Of a stretch of 64,000 nt of DNA, positions 55,701 through 64,000 are shown one piece after another (position 1 is the stretch's first letter; the number at the start of each line of letters is the position of its first letter). Where the stretch lies: NCBI GenBank assembly GCA_023525975.1, contig CM042039.1, positions 19,250,501 through 19,314,500 of the forward strand, read 5' to 3'. The DNA comes from Smallanthus sonchifolius. Its lineage: Eukaryota > Streptophyta > Magnoliopsida > Asterales > Asteraceae. The notes under the pieces were generated by a model. The model saw only the letters and a list, made by a program, of their open reading frames with translations. It made no database searches and had not been told where the DNA came from. The translations under genes were made by a program, and so were the position numbers.

Positions 55701-57694
55701 ACATTAGCATTAAAGTAATCCAATACCACAGATGAATTTTCAAAATTCTCTAGCTTTCTATGTAATTTGATCACTTCAGATTATTTGTCAGAAATCTCTT
55801 GTTCTTCTGAGCAACAATTTCATTTCTCTTTTCAATCTCAGCATAAGCCATATCCAGATGATATGCTTGTTCCTTATATTTCAATCCCAAAGAGTTCAAA
55901 TATCTTTTCAAAGACTAAATTCTATCTATACATAATTTATCATTATCTTTCAATTTTTGATTAACTGAATGCATCGATTTCATATCACAAATTAAATTTG
56001 TGTTATCATCCATAACCTTTTGCATTTTATCTTTTACACAGATTCAATTAGAACAATAAATGTGACAGACATAATCTTTTACCTTTGAAGGATCTGACAT
56101 ATCTTCCATGAAGACTTTTGCAATAGGAATATCTTCAGCATCAGCACCATCAGAAGAATCTTAAGTTAATACTATATCATCTTCAGATTCACCAGATGCA
56201 ATATTAGATTCAACATTATGTACATGATCATGCTCTTCATCAGCACTTGACAAACTCTCACCATCAATTGACTATCATCATCAGTTGACTTTTCAGATTT
56301 TTCAGAATGGATCTCAGCTACAAAAGCTTGACTTACAGTACCAACCAAGTCTTCAAGATGAATACCACAGTCATAATTTTCATCATTCTGAGCAACCAAA
56401 GCAGATGATGCAGATGCATGATCAGAATTTCCAGAGCCTGAGGAGCCATGTGACTGATTACGATTGTTCTGAAAGTTATTAAGCTTCGTCTGAGAATCAA
56501 ATTCAACTTTTGACTTCACACATTCTTTGGCGAAATGACCATACTCCTGACAATTATAGCAACGAACTTTGGTTTTGTCAAATCCCATACGTGAACGACT
56601 GTTAGAACCAATATACTTCCTTCCAGTCTTCTTCAAAAAATCCTTTGCTTGTCGCATCAACATAGCCATGTTCCATTGAATGTTCATTTCTTCCAGATCA
56701 ACAGGATCAATTTGTCTGAAATCCTCTTCAATAACATCTGGATCATGAATCTTTCCTCCAATAAATTTTTCATAAGAAGCCATAAAGGAAGAAAACATCG
56801 CTAAATAATCATCAGCAACTCTTTGATTCATATTATGTGTTCCAGATGATGAAGAAGCTATGTTTGCAGAGAAACCAGAATGACTCAGAACAATGTTCAT
56901 TAGAAGCATCTTGAGTATCACCAGAAAAGAACGCAACCCCTGCATCAGTTTTGCCAGAAGTCTTAGCAAAATACATTGAAGGATCTTGAATATGCTCCAT
57001 ATTGATTTCCTTCTTCTTCATATTCAAATCATTTGATTGAATCTTGCCAAGAACATCTTTAAAAGACAGATTTTTATACTTGACATTCTCTTTTATCAAA
57101 ACTGAATACACAACAAATTTAGATGGTAATGCCTCCGAACTTATCATTTATCTCTTCAGTCTCATAAACCACTGAAGCACTTGACAATTCACTCAGAAAA
57201 TGATAAAATCTCGTTGCAAGATCATCTAAAGATTCATTTTGAAAGTGCTTGAATACTAAGAACTGCTTCTTCAGTAATTCTTTTCTGCTTTTCTTAACAT
57301 CCAAACTACCTTCACACCGCTTTTGTAACGCTTCCCACAATTGTTGAGAAGACTTGAATTGTTTAAAGCTATGATAAATTTCTTTAGGAAGAGACATTGA
57401 GATACTAGACATAGCCTTCTTTTCCCTATCAAACAATAATTTTTCTTCTGTGGTTAACACAGATACCGATTTAGGAACATCATCCTTTCCCATCCAAGTG
57501 TATGTCGGATGAGTATAACCTTCCAATATTGGAATCCATAAACTTGTATCAGTAAAGGACACGAACTGCTCAAACTGATCTTTCCAGTTAGGATAATCTG
57601 CAAGACTTAACAACTTGGGTGGTTTCTGAGATGTACCGATCTCATTATCGTAATTGAACATGTTAGTCACTTGCACCATATTTGCCATTTTCAC

Positions 57695-58242
57695 AAAAAA
57701 AAAATTCCCATGTCTTGAACAAGTACTCCCGTAGGCGAAGATAATATGTTCGCTTCAAAGCCAAACAAGCGAACTTGATATCAAGCGAAATTGATAAGTT
57801 CGCTTAACCAAGAAAATCCGGTAAGTTCGCCTATTGAATAAGTTCGCTTAAACTGAGTGAAGCGAACTTGCTAAGTTCGCCTGCTAAGTTCGCCTACAAC
57901 AGAATCTCAGCACTAAGTTCGCCTGGTTCTGTAACAAACTCAGGAAGAAGATTCTTCAACCCAAACACGAACAACCAGTACCGAAAATCATCATTTCTCA
58001 TAGATTAGAAGGAATTTGAAGAAATTGGACCGTAGGATTTAGTATTTTATGAATTAGAACACTTCTATCGGATTAATTTCACCAAAAACCACTTCAAATC
58101 ATCGAATTCCGCAGCAAAATCAAGTTCAAGAACTTGAAAACCCCATGGATACAAAAACTTTTAAAAAATCAACAATTTCTTGTCAAATTGTACACAAAAT
58201 CGTCTCGAATCACCAAGAATCAAACACAAATCACGAGCAAAC
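57695..58242 (-). other. 5' leader of the SIRE-type element with palindromes
   Basis: No ORF. Between 57730 and 57925 there are six or more GGCGAA/TTCGCC or GCGAACTT/AAGTTCGC half or full palindromes related to those in the LTRs. The rest is unremarkable. Confidence 0.7.
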
Positions 58243-58254
58243 GCTCTGATACCA
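58243..58254 (-). promoter_or_regulatory. Primer-binding site of the SIRE-type element
   Basis: The minus strand reads TGGTATCAGAGC, a perfect initiator Met-tRNA match, two bases from the 5' LTR edge at 58257. Confidence 0.95.
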
Positions 58255-58256
58255 CT

Positions 58257-58689
58257 TGTAGGTCCACATGACTCATCTACAGATCGATCTCGTGACAGGA
58301 CGTCTCGATAACACGGAGTGCGGAATCCTACAGTGTTAACGTTTGTATACGAATTGACAATAGAAACAGCAGGTAAATAAACTTCTCTTTGTATTCCATA
58401 AAACATAGAGTTTACAAGTTTCTCTCGATTTCACTCAATTTCACATCTCTAAAACTGAACATGTAAACTTCTATTTATAGACACAAACTCTGCAATAGGC
58501 GAACTTAACAAGTTCGCCTCTAAGGGACAAGGTGAACTTAACAAGTTCGCCTCACATGAGACTAGGCGAACTAGACAAGTTCGCCTCTAGCAGAACTTGT
58601 TCTAACACTTAGAAAGCATTAATACAAAAACATAAAGACAATAAGATCTAAACTATTACAAGCTTTTGTTATACAATTATGTCCTAACA
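58257..58689 (-). repeat. 5' LTR of the SIRE-type element
   Basis: 433 bp, closely matching 42428-42833. It contains three GGCGAACT-type palindromes, one more than the 3' LTR. The plus-strand end GTCCTAACA abuts the target duplicate AATAG. Confidence 0.93.
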
Positions 58690-58694
58690 AATAG

Positions 58695-59572
58695 AAGTTA
58701 TTGAAATCATGGGGCTTTTAATGAGTGAGGGTTTGCGAATCTACCCATGTAGTTTAATTTGATTGAGGTTGAGACTAGACCGGAGTTCGATTAAACTGAA
58801 GAACACGATGAACCCTAGAATCGGTTCTCAACCAATTCGATGTTAGAAGCTCGAATTAGCATAGGGCTTTCAATAGATAGACTCATACTAAGTTAAGGGT
58901 AGGTTTGATTACCAGGATTGAGTTTGAATCGACTGTGCTCGACTAAAACGGTTGTCGACTATGACGGGGTTGGTCTCCGGCGACTCCTGCTGCTATTTCA
59001 ATCGAATTGAGGTGTGAAACAGCTTCTGTGGAATTCGTCTAATGCGTGCAGATGCTCAAATGAGAGAAAAACAGACGAATTGATGTGAATTTGTTGAAGA
59101 CGTGGTTATGGTCGACGGTTAGGATTTGAATGCCCATTATTGGGTTTAAACTCGGATTAATTGTGATGTTAAGGCTCTAATGATGATTGTATATGATTTA
59201 ATCGTGCATATCAGTTACGATTTTAATGAATTTCGATTGTAGAGTTCGGATTTGGATTAAAGTCGACTGCGTTGACTTTCTGTAAGTCAACAGAAATCAG
59301 AATTTGATAAATTACAGTTATATAGTCCTTGAGGTTCTAATTGAGTTAAATACATGGTTAGTTGACTTTTACAAGTCAATATGATTTAAATATTAGATTT
59401 TGACTTTACAAGTCAAATAGAATTAGGTTTAGTCTAATTACACAATTAGTCCTTATAGTTAGGGTTTGAAGAAATGACATAAATAGTCCTTGAAGTTTGA
59501 GAAAGGGTTAGATAGGTTAGGATTTAACTGCATTTGATAACGGAGTTAACTAGAAAAGTTTGAATTATCACA
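58695..59572 (+). repeat. Gypsy-type long LTR, right piece
   Basis: Continues the LTR interrupted at 42427. The blocks ATCATGGGGCTTT, TCTACCCATGTA, AACAGCTTCTGTGGAATTCGT, TTTGACTTTACAAGTCAA and AATAGTCCTTGAAGTTTG align with 53030-53800 of the solo LTR. It ends near 59572 at TATCACA, the degraded counterpart of TGTCACA. No primer site follows, so this was a 3' or solo LTR. Confidence 0.85.
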
Positions 59573-60850
59573 AAGGCCTAATCCAAAAACTAACTCCCGT
59601 TAAGAATATTTAAATTCTGAACAATGTATGAGAACTCGTGCGGACCGGAAGGGTGGATACCTGTATTCTGAGAAATTCTGTCAAGGAAAGCATTTCGTAC
59701 AAATCCAGATCAACCGTTGGACCCATATGCTTTCCTGGGAATTCTTGGGATGAGTGTTCACTTAAAGGAATGCATGAATTCTCTAGCGTTGGTGAACTTG
59801 AATTACTCTTGATGTGTCAAAGTGCCTATTTAGTAATGTTCACCAAATGGGTACCATCTAAACGCTTATACTTCATGATTTGTCACATAACAACCTGTCG
59901 ACTCGTCATAACTAAAACTAGACTTCAAATTCTTGTGATACAGTACTTAAAACTACCCTACAAACCTCATAATTTTATGATGCTTAAGAACTCTTGTGCT
60001 TATCCCTATCTTCGTATTACTTAGTTAAACTTCATTGGATAACTATCTTAAGCTTTTACTACACTTTTATACCTCCCTAAATCTTCATACATCCTTAAAA
60101 CTTACACACATCACCATACCTTGTAAACAAAACTTAACATCTTTTGGACCTAAGGTACATTAACAAGAAATTTAGGGACCTGCTTGTTTTCCCCAAGAAG
60201 AAGGGGCCTGCTAGAATGAATAAACTCGAAGCCCAGCCCACAATGAACCTCGTCATAATACTATAAGCCCAAACAATGGTATATATTGACTGAATTAGGG
60301 TGTAGGCCCATGAGGAGTTCTGGCTAGGGGAAATAGGATACTTAAGTGAGTCCTTGTGATCCACCCCCTTTTCTTGAGAATTTTCTTCATGAACACACCG
60401 TTTACAAGTCAAGAGCCATTTCTAAAATAATACTGTGATGAATCAGTATTATGGATAAACAAACTTTAACCTCATGAAGAACCTTCACATTTAACACTTA
60501 ATAATCTCACCATCACTTACAAACTTCTTTCTTTTCCTTTTTCTTGCTAGGCAATGGACTCACACTCACCTCCCCCACCCGTGTACCATCCCGGAGCAGA
60601 ATCCGATCATGAAGGGGACAGTGAGTCACCATTTTATCAACCAACGACCTATCCTACTGCTAGGTGACGGGTGGTCCACGGGACAACCTTTAAGTATGTT
60701 AAAAGATAATTTAATCCCACATTTGATCATGTAACTATCTTGAATTAGATAACTACAGTTGCGTATGTCTCAGGTATGTTCGGGGCTTAAAAGGAGTGGG
60801 AAATGCAGCTTTGGGAAGAAGCTAATCGAATGGACGTTTTGCCCAGACTC
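59573..60850. other. Unassigned stretch between elements
   Basis: No supported gene. The 128-codon frame at 59638-60024 has no recognisable domain and biased composition. A 36-codon frame from the ATG at 60554 (MDSHSPPPPVYHPG) follows a possible splice acceptor TTGCTAGGCA and ends at a TGA. It could be a fragment of a gag or host exon, but that is a guess. Confidence 0.45.
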
Positions 60851-60975
60851 TACCGTAGCTTACGGTGTAAGCTACGGTAGCCCCCTGAAGACTTGTCCCC
60901 CACCGTAAGGCAGTAGGAACTCAGCATAACAACTTAAATGCTACCGTAAGTTACGGTAGCTACCGTAGCTTACGC
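60851..60975. repeat. Cluster of ACCGTAGCTTACGG-type hairpins
   Basis: TACCGTAGCTTAC at 60851-60863 pairs perfectly with GTAAGCTACGGTA at 60867-60879 over a 3-base loop. CTACCGTAA/TTACGGTAG at 60941-60959 pairs over one base, and a further half copy follows at 60961. Probably part of the 5' LTR region of the gypsy element to the right. Confidence 0.85.
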
Positions 60976-61813
60976 TAGACATTGACGCAGAAAGTGTAAC
61001 TACCAATAAAAACCAATTTTCCAAGGGGCTTTTGATATTCTCATGATTGGAGACGTTTTGTAGAGTTTTTTTTGGCGAAAATTGGAGACTTCTTGGGTTC
61101 CAAACAATTTCTAATCATTGGGTTTGTGTTTTGATTCATATGAACATTAACTTTTGTTTGATGATGATGCACCAAACAATGAGTGGCTAATTCCGTGGTG
61201 ATCATCCTAGATGTAAGGTTTGCTTTTGAAACACTATGTTTATGTTGGAATTTCTAGAATAATAGACTTACAATGTTTGTTTGTTTATTATGGTGTTTGA
61301 ATGTTTGTTCGTAAAGTGTTGGTTCTTGTTTGATGTTAGTCTAACCATACGTTCTTGGTGCCGTTGGCAATCGAGATATCATGGGAGGGATTAGGGTTTG
61401 ATAATAGTCAATTGGTCATCGGGTAACAACCTCGCGTTTTTATAATCCGAGTACTTAGTTTCCTTTTATCACAACAAACAATCAAACGCGAGCCATGTCT
61501 ATGTGGTTCTTTCTAGTCGAGCATAAACATTAGTGTGGATTAAAAACCTGAAATCTAGGATGGTTGCTTTCTCTTAATCTGTTTACAAACTAATCTTTGA
61601 TTTGCAATTTATTTAGTTAATCTTAGTTTTTGAAACCAAACAATCAAAATCGTGAATTTACATTTCTTGCAATTTAGTTTAAGTTAGTTAAATCCAAAGC
61701 TACATAATAAACACATTTTCCACAAACTCCTCATGTTTGATACCCACTTACCGCTAGCTATTTAGTTGTAATTGGTTTAAATTTGATTGAGACTACGACC
61801 TCACGTCAAATTT

Positions 61814-61831
61814 TGGCGCCGTTGCTGGGGA
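61814..61831 (+). promoter_or_regulatory. tRNA-Asp-type primer-binding site
   Basis: TGGCGCCGTTGCTGGGGA differs by one base from the widespread Athila-type primer site (TGGCGCCGTTGCCGGGGA as I know it). Confidence 0.9.
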
Positions 61832-61838
61832 GTAACAA

Positions 61839-62825
61839 ATGGCGGTCAAATCAAATAGGAAGGCTCAATCATCTAGGAGAGCGAGACCGGCCATTACTAG
61901 AACCCAAGTGCATGCGGTGGAGGATTGTAATGTGCAAACTACTAATCAAGTTTATGATGTTTGCACTAACTGTAATGAATTGGGTCATAGGGCGGATGTT
62001 TGTTTGGTGGGTGTTATTGAAGGGCAATATGAAGGAGTCAATGCAATTCAAGGTCAAGGCCAAGGTGGGGGTGGTAGAAATTATAACATTAATTCAAATA
62101 CGTATCATCCGGGGTTGCGAAATCACCCGAATTTTCGTTATGGCAATCCCGCGAATCAATCCAACCCAAATTTCCAAGGAGCACCTCAATCAAACTTTGT
62201 TCCGCGTCAACCATATGCAAATCAAGGTAATCAAGGTTATCAAAGACAATACCAACAACAAACTAGGGGACCGGGACCATCCAATTCAAGTGGGAATGAA
62301 GTTATGGATATGCCCTGAATGATGCAACAAGACATGCAACGGAGGAATCAACTTGATGAAGTTAGGATGCAAAAGGATGAGGTCCGTGACAAGAGCATTC
62401 AATCATTGACCACTCAAATGGGTCAACTTGCAACCGAGGTGGCGGAGTTGAAAAAAGGTAAAGGTCAACTTCCAAGCGACACTAAGGTAAACCCCTCCCA
62501 TAGTTCTTCGCGTAATATTCCTATTAACCATGTTAGTGTCTTAAGAAGTGGAAAAGAATTTAAGGCAAATTTGTCACCGGGGTTGGTTGATGGGGTGGTT
62601 GAGGACATTACGGGAAATGAAAGTGATGAGGATGAAATCTCACCCTCAATTGTTTCTAAGGACCCAATTGTTGAAAAAGAAATTAAAAAACCGGGGTTGG
62701 GTGAAATTTTAAAAGATAAAAACAAGGAAGGGGGACCGAGTCAAGTCCCATTTCCTTCAGCTTTAAATGACCCGGGTAAGAAAATTTTTATTTCAACAAG
62801 GGGTCCTCAAAAAGAGGAGATGTGA
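61839..62825 (+). pseudogene. Athila/Tat-like gag remnant (C-terminal part)
   Basis: One frame from the ATG at 61839, with in-frame stops at 62316-62318 and 62823-62825. It begins with a basic stretch, then a zinc knuckle CTNCNELGHRADVC (about residues 42-55), a Gly/Asn/Gln-rich segment with LRNHPNFRYGNP, and after the first stop a probable coiled coil (SLTTQMGQLATEVAELKKGKG). Family gags normally have a retrotransposon-gag domain of a few hundred residues before the zinc knuckle. Here the knuckle lies about 130 bp after the primer site, so that domain is deleted. Confidence 0.82.
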
Positions 62826-64000
62826 GAGGTGTTCAAACAAGTAAAAGTAAATCTTCCTTTACTTGAGGCAATTAAGCAAGTACCCGCGTATGCAAAATTT
62901 TTAAAAGAATTGTGTACCCAAAAGAGGCAACAGAAAGTGCCTAAACAGGTTAATTTGACTGAGCGGGTAAGTGCGGTTTTAAAAAGAGATCTTCCTCCTA
63001 AGCTCCAAGATCCGGGAACGCCATTAATTAATATTCAAGTTGGAAATTTTCAAATGTCGAAGGCGTTATTAGATTTTGGAGCCGGAGTAAGTATTTTACC
63101 GGGGGGCTTATATGACCAATACGATTTTGGTCCATTGAAACAGGTCGAGACAACGGTTGTTTTAGCGGATTTGTCTCATAAGCTTCCCCAAGGGATTGTG
63201 CGGGATGTGATAGCAAAAGTGGAAGAGTTTTACTATCCTGTTGACTTTTTGGTTTTGGACTACTCATCGGTTGACCCAAGTCAACAACAAAATGTCATAT
63301 TGGGTCGACCATTTTTGAACACCGCTCATGCCATTATTGATTGTCGATATGGTACAGTTGATATGACCTTTGGAAATAGAAAAATGAGATTAAATGTTTT
63401 TACTAACGTTTCTAACTCTTTGGGTGGTGATGAGTGTTTTATGGCAGATTTAGTTGATAGGTGTGACCCGCACGAGTATGAGGAAGATGTCTTGGAAACT
63501 TGTGTTTGTGATTTTTCTGAACAGGTACAAGTATGTGCATTGAGGATGGAAGAGAAAAAGCAAGAGGCTTTAGCGGTGCGAGAAGGGCGACCACCGTGGA
63601 CCCATCAAATTGAAAGTTTACCGGTGGAAATTAATTCGGGTACGAAGCCGTCATTGGAGGAGCCACCGACATTGGAGTTGAAAGACTTGCCAAGCCATTT
63701 GAAGTATGCAATTTTAGGGGATAATGACACTTTACCGGTCATTATTGCCTCTAATTTGGAGAAGGCTCAAGAGCAAGCGTTGTTGAAGGTGTTGAAGGCG
63801 AATAAAGAAGCTATTGGGTGGACGATTGCCGACTTGAAAGGAATTAGTCCATCAATCGTTATGCACAAAATCATCACGACCGAGGATGCGAAATCAACCA
63901 GAGAGGCCCAAAGGAGATTGAACCCGAATCTACGGGAAGTGGTAAAAAAGGAGGTAATTAAATGGTTAGATGCAGGTATTATTTACCCAATTTCGGATAG
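62826..64000 (+). pseudogene. Athila/Tat-like protease and start of reverse transcriptase, partial
   Basis: The same frame as gag continues open from 62826 to the window edge without another stop. The protease has the catalytic DFGAG at about 63072 (usual D-L/T/S-G-A) and the flap/C-terminal ILGRPFLNTAHAIID near 63300. After a charged linker the RT N-terminus appears (IGWTIADLKGISPSIVMHKI near 63810, RRLNPNLREVVKKEVIKWLDAGIIYPISDS reading to the edge, quoted only by its ends: RRLNPN and YPISD). No start codon of its own; it would be read by fusion to gag. Integrity beyond the window is unknown. Confidence 0.85.

Larger units (their letters stand above)
48214..57688 (-). pseudogene. SIRE-type gag-pol remnant, split by a solo LTR
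   Basis: Gag runs from about 57688 (MANMVQVTN…, PKLLSLADYPNWKDQFEQ) with frameshifts near 57130, 56900 and 56270. Zinc knuckles are CYNCQEYGHFAKEC near 56550 and CFHCNEAGHILIHC near 55195. Protease MDSGCSRHMAG is at 54607. Pre-integrase LWHRKLAHINYRKMN lies near 54190. Integrase is cut by the solo LTR at 50766-53835, then continues IRSDNGNEFKN and VPQQNGVAERKNRT, with a stop near 50608. RT at 49624-48542 has QLDVKSAFLYS and, just after a TAG at about 49160, YVDDIIFGS. A frameshift near 48575 separates RNase H (…NNPVKHSKTKHIEIRYHFIRD, to 48214). Non-functional. Confidence 0.9.
42428..58689 (-). mobile_element. SIRE/Maximus-type copia retrotransposon with third ORF, carrying a nested solo LTR
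   Basis: Flanked by a perfect 5-bp target duplication AATAG (42423-42427 and 58690-58694). LTRs are 406 and 433 bp. Excluding the 3070-bp nested LTR and its 5-bp duplicate, the element is about 13.2 kb, large for copia. Minus-strand order is 5' LTR, primer site, gag with two zinc knuckles, protease, integrase, RT, RNase H, long noncoding zone, third ORF, polypurine tract, 3' LTR. A large gag and an ORF after pol are features of the SIRE (Sirevirus/Maximus) lineage. All ORFs are broken. Confidence 0.93.
60980..64000 (+). mobile_element. Athila/Tat-like gypsy retrotransposon, 5' part, runs off the window
   Basis: The primer-binding site TGGCGCCGTTGCTGGGGA is followed by gag zinc knuckle, protease and the start of RT in plus orientation. 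Bases 60980-61808 are probably 5' LTR (no gene, ending ACGTCA just before the primer site), but the LTR start is not defined. Protease followed directly by RT fits Ty3/gypsy, and the tRNA-Asp-type primer site is typical of Athila and some Tat elements. Confidence 0.82.

Noticed and set aside
59638..60024. 128-codon plus-strand frame
   Set aside because: No domain or homologous motif that I recognise, no support from codon pattern; treated as chance.
61783..62322. 179-codon frame overlapping the Athila-like gag
   Set aside because: Out-of-frame shadow of the gag ORF; the zinc knuckle and family motifs are in the frame starting at 61839.
1..64000. A novel multi-gene system such as a biosynthetic cluster or defence locus
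   Set aside because: All recognisable proteins are retrotransposon or CACTA components or the MED26-like relic; no other gene set is visible.

Overview
The window reads as nuclear DNA of a flowering plant. It is AT-rich, has no bacterial-style operons, and nearly every recognisable coding stretch belongs to a plant transposon: Ty1/copia and Ty3/gypsy retrotransposons, En/Spm-type CACTA elements and hAT elements. The only host gene sequence I recognise is a decayed Mediator subunit 26-like (TFIIS N-terminal domain) gene near the left edge. The style of the SIRE-type copia element and of the Athila/Tat gag reminds me of Asteraceae repeats, but that is recall and was not searched. No intact functional gene is supported; almost all reading frames carry stops, frameshifts, deletions or insertions.

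Left block (1-22.7 kb). The 5' region and start of the MED26-like gene occur twice in opposite orientation (about 1-650 and 22110-22699). Between them lie four damaged elements in a row: a minus-strand copia (1318-8489, 5' LTR truncated), a CACTA element with TNP2-type and TNPA-like genes (8589 to about 16412, right end lost), LTR-like noncoding DNA with a perfect 66-bp palindrome (16413-18580), and a plus-strand copia lacking its 5' half (18581-22104).

Middle block (22.9-40.7 kb). A complete-ended CACTA deletion derivative (22938-27911, TSD AAA) is of the same family as the 8.6-kb CACTA. It is followed by CACTA end fragments with a 78-bp-period duplication, then a young 4.8-kb copia (30375-35153, TSD ATGGG, non-canonical TA..TA LTR ends) whose gag is split by a 209-bp hAT MITE. 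After that come a long inverted-repeat element with a GC-rich core, a copia LTR-plus-leader relic, a Helitron-like 3' end with tandem repeats, and a 623-bp hAT-type element.

Right block (40.8-64 kb). A three-layer nest: a long gypsy-type LTR (40785-59572) was split by a SIRE-type copia (42428-58689, TSD AATAG), which in turn received a 3070-bp solo LTR of the same gypsy-type family (50766-53835, TSD CTGTT) inside its integrase region. The SIRE-type element carries a third, envelope-like reading frame after pol and a dispersed GGCGAACTT-type palindrome. The window ends inside an Athila/Tat-like gypsy element with a tRNA-Asp-type primer site, a shortened gag, a protease and the start of reverse transcriptase.

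Taken together this is a layered transposon graveyard. The best-supported observations are the insertion order proven by target-site duplications, the autonomous/deleted CACTA pair, and the inverted MED26 duplication. I did not find a new kind of biological system.
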